A stretch of 64,000 nucleotides of DNA from Pseudomonas frederiksbergensis. GTDB lineage: Bacteria > Pseudomonadota > Gammaproteobacteria > Pseudomonadales > Pseudomonadaceae. The notes under the pieces were generated by a model that searched no databases, had not been told where the DNA came from, and saw nothing but the letters and a program-made list of their open reading frames with translations. The stretch lies in the NCBI RefSeq assembly GCF_001874645.1, contig NZ_CP017886.1:3713501-3777500 (forward strand), in the 5' to 3' direction. Shown in pieces: positions 8,221 through 17,147 of the stretch; within the stretch, counting starts at the first letter, position 1, and each line of letters begins with the position of its first letter. The translations under genes were made by a program, and so were the position numbers.

Positions 8221-9234
8221 TCAGTCGAACACACCGAAGGTCAGGCGGCTGAACCACGAACGGTCGCTGTGGTTGCCTTCGGCCTCGTGCTGCTCTTCAA
8301 CCGCATCACCTTCTTTAGGCTTGAGCTCGGCAGGGATCGCGTCCTTGGCATCCTGGAATTGCTTCATCACGTCCTGGTTGGCGCGGGTCTCGCCCGGCGG
8401 CAGCGGTGGACGGGATTCGATCAGGCCCAGAGTGGCCTTGCTCAACCACGAACGGTTGTCGGCTTCGGCTACCCGTGGCACGAACTGGCCGTCGACCAGC
8501 GTCGGGTGGTTCGGGTAGTTCAGCTTCAGGGTTTCCAGGCTGCTGTTGGCCAGCTCGTCCAGGTGCAGGCGCTGGTACGACTCGACCATCACCGCCAGGC
8601 CGTCACCGACCGAAGGGGTTTCCTGGAAGTTTTCGACCACATAACGACCACGGTTGGCCGCTGCAACGTACGCCTGACGGGTCAGGTAGTAGTCGGCTAC
8701 GTGAATTTCGTAGGACGCCAGCAGGTTACGCAGATAAATCATGCGCTGCTTGGCGTCTGGCGCGTAGCGGCTGTTCGGGTAACGGCTGGTGAGCTGGGCG
8801 AACTCGTTGTAGGAGTCACGTGCGGCGCCCGGGTCACGCTTGGTCATGTCCAGCGGCAGGAAGCGCGCCAGCAGGCCGACGTCCTGATCGAAGGAGGTCA
8901 GGCCCTTGAGGTAGTACGCGTAATCGACGTTCGGGTGCTGCGGGTGCAGACGGATAAAGCGCTCGGCCGCAGACTTGGCAGCCTCGGGCTCGGCGTTCTT
9001 GTAGTTCGCATAAATCAGTTCGAGTTGAGCCTGATCAGCGTAGCGACCGAACGGATAGCGCGACTCCAGAGCCTTCAGCTTGGCTGTGGCGCTGGTATAG
9101 CTGCTTTTGTCCAGATCGGTCTGAGCCTGCTGGTACAGCTCGACCTCGCTCAGGTTTTCGTCGACGACTTCCTTCGATGAGCAAGCAGCGGTCAATGCGA
9201 GGATGGCGATCAGCAGCAGGTGTTTCACTTGCAT
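8221..9234 (-). CDS. bamD: Outer membrane protein assembly factor BamD
   Basis: A 337-residue lipoprotein of the BAM complex, which inserts beta-barrel proteins in the outer membrane; it is essential in well-studied relatives and bridges BamA with BamC/E. The lipobox LTAAC follows the signal [12 protein letters not shown]. The body is TPR-like ([41 protein letters not shown]), with the family's YYLKGL segment. The frame is open 28 codons further upstream, but the signal peptide fixes the ATG at 9234. It is a single gene ended by the terminator at 8178-8207 and is divergent from rluD. Confidence 0.95.
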   Translation of the reverse strand: MQVKHLLLIAILALTAACSSKEVVDENLSEVELYQQAQTDLDKSSYTSATAKLKALESRYPFGRYADQAQLELIYANYKNAEPEAAKSAAERFIRLHPQHPNVDYAYYLKGLTSFDQDVGLLARFLPLDMTKRDPGAARDSYNEFAQLTSRYPNSRYAPDAKQRMIYLRNLLASYEIHVADYYLTRQAYVAAANRGRYVVENFQETPSVGDGLAVMVESYQRLHLDELANSSLETLKLNYPNHPTLVDGQFVPRVAEADNRSWLSKATLGLIESRPPLPPGETRANQDVMKQFQDAKDAIPAELKPKEGDAVEEQHEAEGNHSDRSWFSRLTFGVFD

Positions 9235-9385
9235 GGCGGCTTGCGTCCCTATGACGGCCGCTGTCTTGGGCGGGGCCGTCCTGTTATGATGAGTGCCCCG
9301 TTGAAAGCCTCGGGGCAAAAGACGCCGTATTTAACCACAAGCGCGCAGCCGAAACCAAAGGCTGTAGCCGACGCCTAGTCTGAGC

Positions 9386-10348
9386 ATGTCCGATAAAATT
9401 GAACTTCGCGCAGAGGTGCCGTCCGAATTGGGCGGCCAACGCCTCGATCAAGTCGCCGCACAACTATTCGCTGAGCACTCGCGCTCGCGCCTTTCCGCCT
9501 GGATCAAAGACGGCCACCTGACTGTGGATGGAGCGGTTATCCGCCCGCGAGACATCGTCCACGGCGGCGCCATCCTTGAGCTGACTGCCGAGCAGGAAGC
9601 TCAAGGAGAATGGATTGCTCAGGACATCGCCCTGGACATTGTCTATGAAGATGACGACATCCTGGTGATCAACAAGCCTGCGGGCCTGGTGGTGCATCCT
9701 GCTGCCGGTCACGCCGACGGCACTTTGCTCAACGCCTTGCTGCACCACGTACCGGACATCATCAATGTGCCGCGCGCCGGTATCGTGCACCGTCTGGACA
9801 AGGACACTACCGGTCTGATGGTGGTGGCCAAGACCATTCAGGCGCAGACGCAGCTGGTCACACAGTTGCAGAGCCGCAGCGTCAGCCGGATCTACGAATG
9901 CATCGTGATTGGTGTGGTCACCGCCGGCGGCAAGATCAACGCGCCGATCGGTCGTCACGGCCAGCAACGTCAGCGCATGGCGGTGATGGAAGGTGGCAAG
10001 CAGGCGGTCAGTCATTACCGCGTGCTCGAGCGTTTCCGCTCCCACACCCATGTGCGGGTCAAACTGGAAACCGGTCGTACGCATCAGATTCGCGTGCACA
10101 TGGCTCACATCAACTTCCCGTTGGTTGGAGATCCTGCCTACGGCGGTCGTTTCCGCATTCCACCGGCAGCCAGTGTGACCATGGTCGAGTCCCTGAAACA
10201 TTTCCCGCGTCAGGCGCTGCATGCGCGTTTCCTGGAACTGGATCATCCGACCACCGGTAAGCGCATGAGCTGGGAATCGCCACTGCCGGACGACTTCGTC
10301 TGGTTGCTGTCGCTGCTCAAGCAAGACCGTGAGGCGTTCATCGGATGA
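9386..10348 (+). CDS. rluD: 23S rRNA pseudouridine(1911/1915/1917) synthase RluD
   Basis: A 320-residue RluA-family enzyme that makes pseudouridines in helix 69 of 23S rRNA. The N-terminal S4 RNA-binding domain (GGQRLDQVAAQLFAEHSRSRL) is followed by the catalytic motif HRLDKDTTGLMVV, whose second Asp is the nucleophile in this family. The C-terminal KLETGRTHQIRVHM...GDPAYGG is standard. The next gene, pgeF, overlaps by ATGA. The divergent rluD/bamD layout is as in P. aeruginosa (recalled). The 150-base spacer before it holds a TATGAT hexamer (9285-9290) without a good -35. Confidence 0.95.
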   Translation: MSDKIELRAEVPSELGGQRLDQVAAQLFAEHSRSRLSAWIKDGHLTVDGAVIRPRDIVHGGAILELTAEQEAQGEWIAQDIALDIVYEDDDILVINKPAGLVVHPAAGHADGTLLNALLHHVPDIINVPRAGIVHRLDKDTTGLMVVAKTIQAQTQLVTQLQSRSVSRIYECIVIGVVTAGGKINAPIGRHGQQRQRMAVMEGGKQAVSHYRVLERFRSHTHVRVKLETGRTHQIRVHMAHINFPLVGDPAYGGRFRIPPAASVTMVESLKHFPRQALHARFLELDHPTTGKRMSWESPLPDDFVWLLSLLKQDREAFIG

Positions 10349-11070
10349 TTGACTGGCTGATTCCTGACTGGCCTCTGCCTGCCGGGGTGAAAGCCTGCGT
10401 CACCACCCGTGCGGGCGGCGTCAGTCTGGCGCCGTTCGACAGCCTCAACCTGGGCGATCATGTCGAGGACAGTCCTGCGGCTGTCGCCGAGAATCGCCGA
10501 CGTCTGACCGAACACTTTTCTATTCGGCCAGCCTGGTTGCAACAGGTTCACGGCATTGCCGTGGCCCATGCCGACCCGACTACCGTGGCAACGGCGGATG
10601 CCAGCTGGACTGCCACGCCGGGCGTTGCCTGTGCGGCAATGACGGCTGACTGTTTACCGGCATTGTTCTGCGACCGGGCCGGCACGCGAGTCGCCGCCTC
10701 TCACGCCGGTTGGCGCGGTCTGGCGGCGGGTGTGCTTGAGGCAACCGTCGACAGCCTGGCCGTAGACCCTGCCGAGGTGCTCGTCTGGCTGGGTCCTGCC
10801 ATTGGTCCAAAAGCTTTCGAAGTTGGCCCGGAGGTTCGTGAGGCCTTTGTCCAGCGACTCCCGGAAACCGTTCAAGCCTTTGTCCCGAGCCATAATGCCG
10901 GCAAGTTCATGGCCGATATCTACATGCTGGCGCGCCTGCACCTGGCGGCCTGCGGTGTTACTGCTGTTTATGGTGGTGGTTTTTGTACCGTGACCGATCC
11001 ACGCTTCTTTTCTTACCGCCGCAGTCCTCGCACCGGTCGGTTTGCCTCCCTGATCTGGCTCGAACGCTAG
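10345..11070 (+). CDS. pgeF: Peptidoglycan editing factor PgeF / YfiH multicopper-type protein
   Basis: A 241-residue YfiH/DUF152 protein. Family members have been described as cytoplasmic purine-nucleoside phosphorylases/adenosine deaminases, as laccase-like enzymes, and as factors that keep L-Ser out of the peptidoglycan stem peptide. The conserved metal-site residues are visible in MTADCLPALFCD and SHAGWRGLA. The C-terminal block GGGFCTVTDPRFFSYRR is typical. The start codon is inside the rluD stop (ATGA), so the two are co-translated. It lies just before the heat-shock promoter of clpB. Confidence 0.9.
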   Translation: MIDWLIPDWPLPAGVKACVTTRAGGVSLAPFDSLNLGDHVEDSPAAVAENRRRLTEHFSIRPAWLQQVHGIAVAHADPTTVATADASWTATPGVACAAMTADCLPALFCDRAGTRVAASHAGWRGLAAGVLEATVDSLAVDPAEVLVWLGPAIGPKAFEVGPEVREAFVQRLPETVQAFVPSHNAGKFMADIYMLARLHLAACGVTAVYGGGFCTVTDPRFFSYRRSPRTGRFASLIWLER

Positions 11071-11100
11071 ACTCTCCTGATCTGCATCAACTGTATGACG

Positions 11101-11128
11101 CTTGAAACTCCCAGAATCGACCGCATCT
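11101..11128 (+). promoter_or_regulatory. Sigma-32 (RpoH) heat-shock promoter of clpB
   Basis: CTTGAAA (11101-11107), 13-base spacer, CCGCATCT (11121-11128). The consensus is CTTGAAA-N11-16-CCCCATNT, so the -35 is perfect and the -10 differs at one base. The predicted start gives a leader of about 65 bases to the clpB ATG. Confidence 0.88.
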
Positions 11129-11202
11129 AGTGGGGTATCTGGCAGGTTTTCTTCGTTAAGGTGTATTTATCGCTCCGGCCTGCCCATTTAGGAAGGTGAC
11201 CA

Positions 11203-13767
11203 ATGCGTATAGACCGTTTAACCAGCAAATTACAGTTAGCCTTGTCCGATGCCCAATCCCTGGCTGTCGGTCTCGATCATCCGGGCATTGAACCTGCGCA
11301 TCTGATGCAAGCGCTGCTTGAGCAGCAGGGCGGCTCGATCAAGCCGTTGCTGATGCAAGTCGGTTTTGACATCAACAGCCTGCGCAAAGAGTTGAGCAAA
11401 GAGCTCGACCATCTGCCAAAAATCCAGAATCCCACTGGCGACGTGAACATGTCGCAGGACCTGGCGCGCCTGCTCAACCAGGCCGATCGTCTGGCTCAGC
11501 AGAAGGGTGACCAGTTCATCTCCAGCGAGCTGGTACTGCTCGCCGCCATGGACGAGAACAGCAAGCTCGGCAAATTGCTGCTCGGTCAGGGCGTCAGCAA
11601 GAAAGCCCTGGAAAACGCGATCAACAACCTGCGTGGCGGCGAAGCGGTGAATGACGCTAATCACGAAGAGTCGCGTCAGGCGTTGGACAAATACACCATT
11701 GACCTGACCAAGCGTGCTGAAGAAGGCAAGCTCGACCCGGTGATCGGCCGTGATGACGAAATTCGCCGGACCATCCAGGTTCTGCAGCGTCGTACCAAAA
11801 ACAATCCGGTGCTGATCGGTGAGCCTGGCGTGGGTAAAACCGCCATCGCCGAAGGCCTGGCCCAACGCATCATCAATGGCGAAGTGCCCGATGGCCTGAA
11901 AGGCAAGCGCCTGCTGTCGTTGGACATGGGCGCGCTGATTGCCGGTGCCAAGTACCGTGGCGAGTTCGAAGAACGCCTGAAATCCCTGCTCAACGAGCTG
12001 TCGAAACAGGAAGGCCAGATCATCCTGTTCATCGACGAACTGCACACCATGGTCGGTGCCGGTAAAGGCGAAGGCTCAATGGATGCCGGTAACATGCTCA
12101 AACCGGCCCTGGCCCGTGGCGAGCTGCATTGTGTCGGCGCAACCACGCTCAACGAGTATCGCCAATATATCGAGAAGGACGCGGCCCTTGAGCGGCGCTT
12201 CCAGAAAGTCCTGGTGGACGAGCCGAGCGAAGAAGACACTATCGCGATCCTGCGTGGCCTGAAAGAGCGCTACGAGGTTCACCACAAGGTGGCAATTACC
12301 GACGGCGCGATCATTGCGGCGGCCAAGTTGAGTCATCGCTACATCACTGACCGTCAGTTGCCGGACAAGGCTATCGACCTGATCGACGAAGCGGCCAGCC
12401 GCATTCGCATGGAAATCGACTCCAAGCCGGAAGTACTGGATCGTCTGGAGCGGCGCTTGATTCAACTGAAGGTTGAATCTCAGGCGCTGAAGAAAGAAAG
12501 CGACGAAGCGGCGAAGAAGCGTCTTGAAAAGCTCCAGGAAGAAATCGTTCGTCACGAGCGTGAGTACTCGGACCTCGAAGAAATCTGGAATTCGGAAAAA
12601 GCCGAAGTGCAGGGCTCGGCACAAATCCAGCAGAAAATCGAACAGTCCCGTCAGGAACTGGAAGCCGCCCGCCGCAAAGGCGATCTTAACCGCATGGCCG
12701 AGTTGCAGTACGGGGTGATCCCGGACCTGGAACGCAGCCTGCAAATGGTCGACCAGCACGGCAAGAGCGAAAACCAGTTGCTGCGCAGCAAGGTGACTGA
12801 AGAAGAGATCGCCGAAGTCGTGTCGAAATGGACCGGTATTCCGGTGTCGAAAATGCTCGAAGGCGAGCGCGACAAACTGCTGAAGATGGAAAGCCTGTTG
12901 CACCAACGCGTGATCGGCCAGAACGAAGCCGTGGTGGCGGTGGCCAACGCCGTGCGACGTTCGCGTGCCGGGTTGTCCGACCCGAATCGCCCAAGCGGTT
13001 CGTTCATGTTCCTCGGCCCGACCGGTGTCGGTAAAACCGAGTTGTGCAAAGCCTTGGCCGAGTTCCTCTTTGATACCGAAGAGGCAATGGTGCGCATCGA
13101 TATGTCCGAGTTCATGGAGAAACATTCCGTGGCGCGGTTGATCGGGGCACCACCGGGCTACGTAGGCTACGAGGAGGGCGGTTACCTGACCGAGGCGGTG
13201 CGTCGCAAGCCGTATTCGGTGATCCTCCTGGACGAGGTCGAGAAGGCCCACCCGGACGTGTTCAACGTGTTGCTGCAAGTGCTGGAAGATGGTCGTCTGA
13301 CCGACAGTCACGGACGTACCGTGGATTTCCGTAATACGGTGATCGTCATGACCTCCAACCTGGGCTCGGTGCAGATCCAGGAACTGGTCGGTGATCGTGA
13401 AGCGCAACGTGCGGCGGTGATGGATGCGGTGTCGACGCACTTCCGTCCGGAGTTCATCAACCGGATCGACGAAGTGGTGATCTTCGAACCGTTGGCGCGT
13501 GATCAGATTGCCGGCATTACCGAGATCCAGTTGGGTCGCCTGCGCAGCCGCCTGGTCGAGCGCGAGCTGAAACTGAATCTGAGCAGCGAGGCACTGGATA
13601 AGTTGATTGCGGTAGGTTACGACCCGGTTTATGGCGCGCGGCCGCTCAAACGAGCGATCCAGCGCTGGATCGAAAACCCGTTGGCGCAGCTGATTCTGTC
13701 CGGCAGTTTCCTGCCAGGTGCCACCGTGACGGCCACCGTTGCGAACGACGAAATCGTTTTCAACTGA
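11203..13767 (+). CDS. clpB: ATP-dependent disaggregase ClpB
   Basis: An 854-residue Hsp100 chaperone that pulls proteins out of aggregates together with DnaK. The N-terminal Clp repeat domain covers about residues 1-150. NBD1 has Walker A GEPGVGKT near residue 207, then the long coiled-coil M-domain (about residues 410-530). NBD2 has Walker A GPTGVGKT near residue 605 and GYVGYEEGG as pore loop. The start follows AGGAAGGTGACCA. It has its own sigma-32 promoter and terminator, so it is a single-gene heat-shock unit. A 616-codon open frame on the opposite strand is a shadow. Confidence 0.97.
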   Translation: MRIDRLTSKLQLALSDAQSLAVGLDHPGIEPAHLMQALLEQQGGSIKPLLMQVGFDINSLRKELSKELDHLPKIQNPTGDVNMSQDLARLLNQADRLAQQKGDQFISSELVLLAAMDENSKLGKLLLGQGVSKKALENAINNLRGGEAVNDANHEESRQALDKYTIDLTKRAEEGKLDPVIGRDDEIRRTIQVLQRRTKNNPVLIGEPGVGKTAIAEGLAQRIINGEVPDGLKGKRLLSLDMGALIAGAKYRGEFEERLKSLLNELSKQEGQIILFIDELHTMVGAGKGEGSMDAGNMLKPALARGELHCVGATTLNEYRQYIEKDAALERRFQKVLVDEPSEEDTIAILRGLKERYEVHHKVAITDGAIIAAAKLSHRYITDRQLPDKAIDLIDEAASRIRMEIDSKPEVLDRLERRLIQLKVESQALKKESDEAAKKRLEKLQEEIVRHEREYSDLEEIWNSEKAEVQGSAQIQQKIEQSRQELEAARRKGDLNRMAELQYGVIPDLERSLQMVDQHGKSENQLLRSKVTEEEIAEVVSKWTGIPVSKMLEGERDKLLKMESLLHQRVIGQNEAVVAVANAVRRSRAGLSDPNRPSGSFMFLGPTGVGKTELCKALAEFLFDTEEAMVRIDMSEFMEKHSVARLIGAPPGYVGYEEGGYLTEAVRRKPYSVILLDEVEKAHPDVFNVLLQVLEDGRLTDSHGRTVDFRNTVIVMTSNLGSVQIQELVGDREAQRAAVMDAVSTHFRPEFINRIDEVVIFEPLARDQIAGITEIQLGRLRSRLVERELKLNLSSEALDKLIAVGYDPVYGARPLKRAIQRWIENPLAQLILSGSFLPGATVTATVANDEIVFN

Positions 13768-13793
13768 CCGTTCGCTGCACGGCAATAGAGGAG

Positions 13794-13818
13794 GCCCCGC
13801 ATTGCGGGGTCTTTTTTT
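13794..13818 (+). terminator. Rho-independent terminator of clpB
   Basis: GCCCCGC (13794-13800), loop ATT, GCGGGGT (13804-13810), then C and TTTTTTT, 27 bases after the clpB stop. Confidence 0.92.
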
Positions 13819-13949
13819 CTTAGGGTGTTGAACTGTAAGGAAAAGGCTTGTAAAGTGCGCCCCGCAGTAAGTCGCCCCAAGGGTTTCTACTCCCCAAGTC
13901 GAAATCTGAAATAAGTTGCAAATCATTGTCTTGAAAGCAATTTAGGGGG

Positions 13950-13977
13950 TTGACAGAGGTGTTTAAGATTGTAGAAT
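13950..13977 (+). promoter_or_regulatory. Strong sigma-70 promoter with GC-rich discriminator (tRNA operon)
   Basis: TTGACA (13950-13955), 16-base spacer, TAGAAT (13972-13977), followed by AGCGCGCC. A GC-rich stretch between -10 and +1 is the mark of stringently controlled stable-RNA promoters, which ppGpp and DksA shut down; dksA is at 44.5 kb. The first tRNA lies about 80 bases downstream. Confidence 0.85.
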
Positions 13978-14062
13978 AGCGCGCCTCAGACACACGAACG
14001 CAGCGATGCGAACGGGTCGAAGAGGTGAAGCAAGCTTCACAGTTGTAATTGAAATATGTAGT

Positions 14063-14138
14063 TCCGTGATAGCTCAGTCGGTAGAGCAAATGACTGTTAA
14101 TCATTGGGTCCCAGGTTCGAGTCCTGGTCACGGAGCCA
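14063..14138 (+). tRNA. tRNA-Asn (GTT)
   Basis: A 76-base cloverleaf: acceptor TCCGTGA pairs with TCACGGA, the D-arm is AGCTC...GAGC, the anticodon GTT lies in the loop of GACTGTTAATC, the T-arm contains GGTTCGAGTCC, and CCA is encoded at 14136-14138. First gene of the tRNA cluster behind the promoter at 13950. Confidence 0.97.
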
Positions 14139-14147
14139 ATTTCAAAC

Positions 14148-14224
14148 CGGGGTATAGCGCAGTCCGGTAGCGCGCCTGCTTTGGGAGCAGGATGTCAGGA
14201 GTTCGAATCCCCTTACCCCGACCA
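14148..14224 (+). tRNA. tRNA-Pro (TGG), copy 1
   Basis: A 77-base cloverleaf with acceptor CGGGGTA/TACCCCG, anticodon stem CCTGC/GCAGG and TGG anticodon at 14182-14184, T-arm GAGTTCGAATCCCC and encoded CCA. It lies 9 bases after tRNA-Asn and is identical to the copy at 14404. Confidence 0.97.
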
Positions 14225-14229
14225 TTTTT

Positions 14230-14305
14230 GGGTCGTTAGCTCAGTTGGTAGAGCAGTTGGCTTTTAACCAATTGGTCGTAGGTTCGAATCCCACACGACC
14301 CACCA
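14230..14305 (+). tRNA. tRNA-Lys (TTT)
   Basis: A 76-base cloverleaf with acceptor GGGTCGT/ACGACCC, D-arm AGCTCAGTTGGTAGAGC, anticodon TTT in CTTTTAA, T-arm GGTTCGAATCC and encoded CCA. It begins 5 bases after tRNA-Pro copy 1. Confidence 0.97.
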
Positions 14306-14369
14306 TTTTTGAAACCAGTTAGCGCTGGAATCGAATCTTAAGATCAGAGGCCAAAAGCGCTGATCGAAG

Positions 14370-14401
14370 AAGGCGCTCTTTTAGAAGGGTGCCTTTTTTT
14401 T
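14370..14401 (+). terminator. Rho-independent terminator after tRNA-Lys
   Basis: AAGGCGCTCTT (14370-14380), loop TTAG, AAGGGTGCCTT (14385-14395), an 11-pair stem with two G-T pairs, ending in an eight-T run. It would end the Asn-Pro-Lys transcript. The second tRNA-Pro starts only three bases later. Confidence 0.85.
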
Positions 14402-14403
14402 AC

Positions 14404-14480
14404 CGGGGTATAGCGCAGTCCGGTAGCGCGCCTGCTTTGGGAGCAGGATGTCAGGAGTTCGAATCCCCTTACCCCGACCA
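14404..14480 (+). tRNA. tRNA-Pro (TGG), copy 2
   Basis: All 77 bases match copy 1 at 14148, including the CCA, which indicates a recent duplication or gene conversion. It sits directly behind a terminator, and the only promoter-like sequence before it is weak: TTGAAA near 14308 with TCGAAT 16 bases on. It may depend on read-through. Confidence 0.97.
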
Positions 14481-14484
14481 TATT

Positions 14485-14521
14485 AAAAATCCTCGTATCG
14501 AAAGATACGGGGATTTTTTTT
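14485..14521 (+). terminator. Rho-independent terminator after tRNA-Pro copy 2
   Basis: AAAATCCTCGTATC, loop GAAA, GATACGGGGATTTT and further Ts: a 14-pair stem with one T-G pair and a long T-run. It lies five bases after the tRNA and ends the cluster. Confidence 0.92.
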
Positions 14522-14555
14522 GCGTTGAATAAAGTACCGTCTCGGTTGTGGCGCA

Positions 14556-14626
14556 AAAAAAGATCGCAGCCTATCGGCAGCTCCACCACCAACGGTTCAT
14601 CGAGCTGCCGCAGGCTGCGATCTTTT
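14556..14626. repeat. REPIN (paired REP) between tRNA cluster and ndh
   Basis: Arms AAAGATCGCAGCCTATCGGCAGCTCC (from 14556) and GAGCTGCCGCAGGCTGCGATCTTTT (to 14626). Copy 2 of five. The left arm reads CCTATCGG where the others read CCTGCGG or CCTTCGG. It lies four bases from the ndh stop and could serve as its transcript end. Confidence 0.88.
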
Positions 14627-14630
14627 AGGG

Positions 14631-15929
14631 TTAATGCAGCTTCAGACGCGGTTCAGTCCCACGGCCAATCCTGCTGCCCAACATCAGCATCGCCGTGCGG
14701 AACGGGCCGTACAGCGCGACCTGGTGCATGCGGTACAGCGACACGTAAAACATCCGCGCCAGCCAACCTTCGAGCATCACGCTGCCGGTCAGGTTGCCCA
14801 TCAAGTTACCCACAGCCGAAAAACGCGACAGCGAAATCAAGGACCCGTAGTCGGTGTACTTGTAGGTAGGCAATGGCTTGCCTTCGATGCGCAGTTTCAG
14901 CGATTTGGCCAGCAACGAGGCTTGTTGATGCGCTGCCTGCGCGCGTGGCGGCACGTTGCGGTCAGTGCCTGGTTGCGGGCAGGCCGCGCAGTCACCGAAG
15001 GCAAAGATGTTTTCATCGCGGGTGGTTTGCAGGGTCGGCAGCACTTGAAGCTGGTTGATCCGGTTGGTTTCCAGGCCATCGATGTCCTTGAGGAAACCGG
15101 GTGCGCGAATCCCGGCAGCCCAGACTTTCAGGCTGGCCTTGATCTCCTGGCCGCTGGCAGTGATCAGTGCATCGGCGGTGACTTCGCTGACCGCCGCGTT
15201 GGTCAGCACCTTGACCCCGAGTTTTTCCAGGGTTTTATGCACAGGGCCGCCGATCCGTTCCGGCAGGGCGGGCAGTACCCGTGGGCCGGCTTCGATCAGG
15301 GTGATGTGCATGTTTTCCGGCAGAATGCGATCCAGGCCGTACGCCGCCAGTTCGTGGGCCGCGTTGTGCAGTTCCGCCGCCAGTTCGACGCCAGTGGCAC
15401 CCGCGCCGACGATGGCCACGCTGATCTGTTGAACCGCATCGGATTGCCCGGCGTGGGCACGTAGATAGTGGTTGAGCAATTGTTGGTGGAAGCGTTCGGC
15501 CTGTTTGCGGGTGTCGAGGAACAGGCAGTGCTGCGCCGCGCCTTGAGTGCCGAAATCGTTGGTGGTGCTGCCGACTGAAATCACCAGCGAGTCGTAAGCC
15601 ACTTCGCGTGCTGGCACCAGTTCCAGGCCGTTCTCGTCGTAGGTGGCGGCCAGCTGGATTTTCTTCTGTGCGCGATCGAGCCCGCTCATGCGCCCCAGCT
15701 GGAACTCGAAGTGGTTCCATTTGGCCTGGGCGACATAGTTGAGTTCGTCTTCGGAAGAGTTCAAGGAACCTGCCGCCACTTCATGCAACAGCGGTTTCCA
15801 GATGTGCGTCAGGTTCGCGTCGACCAGCATCACACGGGCCGTGCCACGCTTGCCCAGAGTCTTACCCAGACGGGTAGCCAACTCCAGACCGCCGGCGCCG
15901 CCGCCAACGATGACAATACGATGAGTCAT
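14631..15929 (-). CDS. ndh: Type II NADH dehydrogenase (NAD(P)/FAD-dependent oxidoreductase)
   Basis: A 432-residue single-subunit NADH:quinone oxidoreductase that feeds electrons to the respiratory chain without pumping protons. The FAD-binding fold HRIVIVGGGAGGLELATRLG is at the N-terminus. A second dinucleotide fold SVAIVGAGATGVELAAEL lies near residues 165-185, and the FAD contact is FAFGDCAA. The C-terminal portion could form the membrane-anchoring amphipathic helix typical of Ndh. An ATG at 15944 is in frame; I chose 15929 because a GAGAT lies before it and the protein starts MTHRIVIVGGG. Confidence 0.92.
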   Translation of the reverse strand: MTHRIVIVGGGAGGLELATRLGKTLGKRGTARVMLVDANLTHIWKPLLHEVAAGSLNSSEDELNYVAQAKWNHFEFQLGRMSGLDRAQKKIQLAATYDENGLELVPAREVAYDSLVISVGSTTNDFGTQGAAQHCLFLDTRKQAERFHQQLLNHYLRAHAGQSDAVQQISVAIVGAGATGVELAAELHNAAHELAAYGLDRILPENMHITLIEAGPRVLPALPERIGGPVHKTLEKLGVKVLTNAAVSEVTADALITASGQEIKASLKVWAAGIRAPGFLKDIDGLETNRINQLQVLPTLQTTRDENIFAFGDCAACPQPGTDRNVPPRAQAAHQQASLLAKSLKLRIEGKPLPTYKYTDYGSLISLSRFSAVGNLMGNLTGSVMLEGWLARMFYVSLYRMHQVALYGPFRTAMLMLGSRIGRGTEPRLKLH

Positions 15930-15989
15930 GGGGATATCTCGCAAGGCTAAAAGAAATCGGTGCAGTTACCCGAGCGAGCGCGAGGCAGC

Positions 15990-16163
15990 TCATAGCGTCA
16001 GGTATCTCACAAGTCGGCTCAACAGGCCCAAGCCAATGATCACTGCCAGTAACACCACGAGGAGCATCCACGGCCGGAAAGGCCGGCGCTCGACTCGGTG
16101 CTGGGACAGTTGCAGGTACTCTTCGACACGCTGCTGGTCGTCGGGTTTCAGGCGGCTGGTCAT
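15990..16163 (-). CDS. DUF3094 family small membrane protein
   Basis: A 57-residue protein read directly from the sequence: MTSRLKPDDQQRVEEYLQ, a basic stretch HRVERRPFRPW, then one membrane helix MLLVVLLAVIIGLGLLSRLV. This matches the DUF3094 family found beside ndh in pseudomonads, for which no function is known. A GAGG lies about ten bases before the ATG. It reads in the same direction as ndh, 60 bases upstream, and is likely co-transcribed, so a role near the respiratory chain is possible but unproven. Confidence 0.82.
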   Translation of the reverse strand: MTSRLKPDDQQRVEEYLQLSQHRVERRPFRPWMLLVVLLAVIIGLGLLSRLVRYLTL

Positions 16164-16174
16164 ATAAGGCCTCG

Positions 16175-16348
16175 TCAGGTAGACGTTGCAAAATGTGTTG
16201 AAGCTACAACGCGGCGCCCAGTGACGAGCTGGCCCGCGTTGAACGGAGCATAGCCGCTAGCGGGCAGGGGCTCGACGCACAGCGTACCGTCCAGGCGAAT
16301 GATTGCACTTTGTATCACTCGGGCGGTGATTGCGCCATGTCCGCGCAC
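16175..16348 (-). CDS. Possible small protein of unknown function
   Basis: An open frame between DUF1780 and DUF3094 with Pseudomonas-like codon use, reading VRGHGAITARVIQSAII followed by RLDGTLCVEPLPASGYAPF. From a GTG at 16348 it would be 57 residues. No clear ribosome binding site is seen, and the frame remains open leftwards of that GTG codon for another nine codons to a TGA. I do not recognise the family. It may be a real short gene of this operon or a chance frame. Confidence 0.35.
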   Translation of the reverse strand: MRGHGAITARVIQSAIIRLDGTLCVEPLPASGYAPFNAGQLVTGRRVVASTHFATST

Positions 16349-16389
16349 GACCTTGCGCTGGTACTGCGGCAGTCATTCCGGCAACGCAC

Positions 16390-17016
16390 TCACAGGCTGA
16401 TCCCGACGTCGAAGAGGATGCTGCGTCCCAGATTGCCGCGTAGAAAGTCCGGCGCTTCGGGGTGGGCGAACAGCACCCGGGCGAAGGTCGGGCCCACCAG
16501 CGACAGCGAGCGCCAACCCTGGCGCAGGTATTCGGTGGGCGGCGGGAAATGGCTGTTGAGGTCGAGCACTTCGCGCTTGAGGCTGGCAAAGGCGATGATG
16601 TCCAGTTCGCCCAGGTCCATGCCGCGTTCTTTGTAGTTGTGGGCTTTTTTGCGCAAGGTCGGTGCCAGTCTCAGCAAGAATTCGTTGGCTGGAATGCGCC
16701 TGGGCTTGGCTTCGCGGCGCACCAGTTGGCTCAGGGAGAAGGCACTGCGCCGGCGTTGCAGTTCGTCGCGCCACTCGTCGTTCAACCGTCGACCTTCGTC
16801 GAGCACGAAGAACACTTCGAAGTTCGCCTCGCGAAACAATACGTCCGGCGGCTCACCGGCAGGGCTGAATTCGTCGACGCGGTAGGGAATATTCAAGCCT
16901 TGCAGCAGGCGTTGGCAAACCCAACGCTCACGCTCCCATTTGCGGGCATTGGAAAGGAACGCGTTGGCTTGCTCGGCCGCGATGGTCAGCAGGCGCAAAT
17001 AATCTGAGTCATCCAT
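16390..17016 (-). CDS. DUF1780 family protein
   Basis: A 208-residue soluble protein matching the DUF1780 family of gamma-proteobacteria, mainly Pseudomonas. I recall that family members carry a restriction-endonuclease-like fold; I cannot verify an active site here. Conserved-looking stretches are NARKWERERWVCQRLL near the N-terminus and FRANFEVFFVLDEGRR-like sequence near residues 60-80 (here FREANFEVFFVLDEGRR). There is no signal peptide or membrane segment. It is divergent from the permease-like gene at 17148 and is followed by small genes leading to ndh. Confidence 0.8.
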   Translation of the reverse strand: MDDSDYLRLLTIAAEQANAFLSNARKWERERWVCQRLLQGLNIPYRVDEFSPAGEPPDVLFREANFEVFFVLDEGRRLNDEWRDELQRRRSAFSLSQLVRREAKPRRIPANEFLLRLAPTLRKKAHNYKERGMDLGELDIIAFASLKREVLDLNSHFPPPTEYLRQGWRSLSLVGPTFARVLFAHPEAPDFLRGNLGRSILFDVGISL

Positions 17017-17147
17017 GGCTCAAGCTTAGCGTCCAAATGCGACAAGCTGAAGCTTTGCATCGAGTGGCATGACTTGGGGACGGTGTAAACTGCTGCATAG
17101 GGGTCTGTTGCCAAGGAGTCAGCGGTGGAGTCGAAGGATTTACCCTC

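Noticed and set aside
9285..9317. TATGAT hexamer and GCCCCG...CGGGGC hairpin in front of rluD
   Set aside because: The -35 is poor and the hairpin has a 10-base loop with no T-run, so neither a promoter nor a terminator can be supported.
12076..13926. 616-codon open frame on the minus strand, opposite clpB
   Set aside because: It runs antisense to a perfectly conserved ClpB and its protein is His/Gln/Leu-rich low-complexity sequence typical of GC-rich shadow frames.
14063..14480. tRNA cluster considered as an integration site for a genomic island
   Set aside because: The tRNA genes are complete, no integrase or attachment-site repeat beyond the duplicated tRNA-Pro is visible, and both flanks are core genes.
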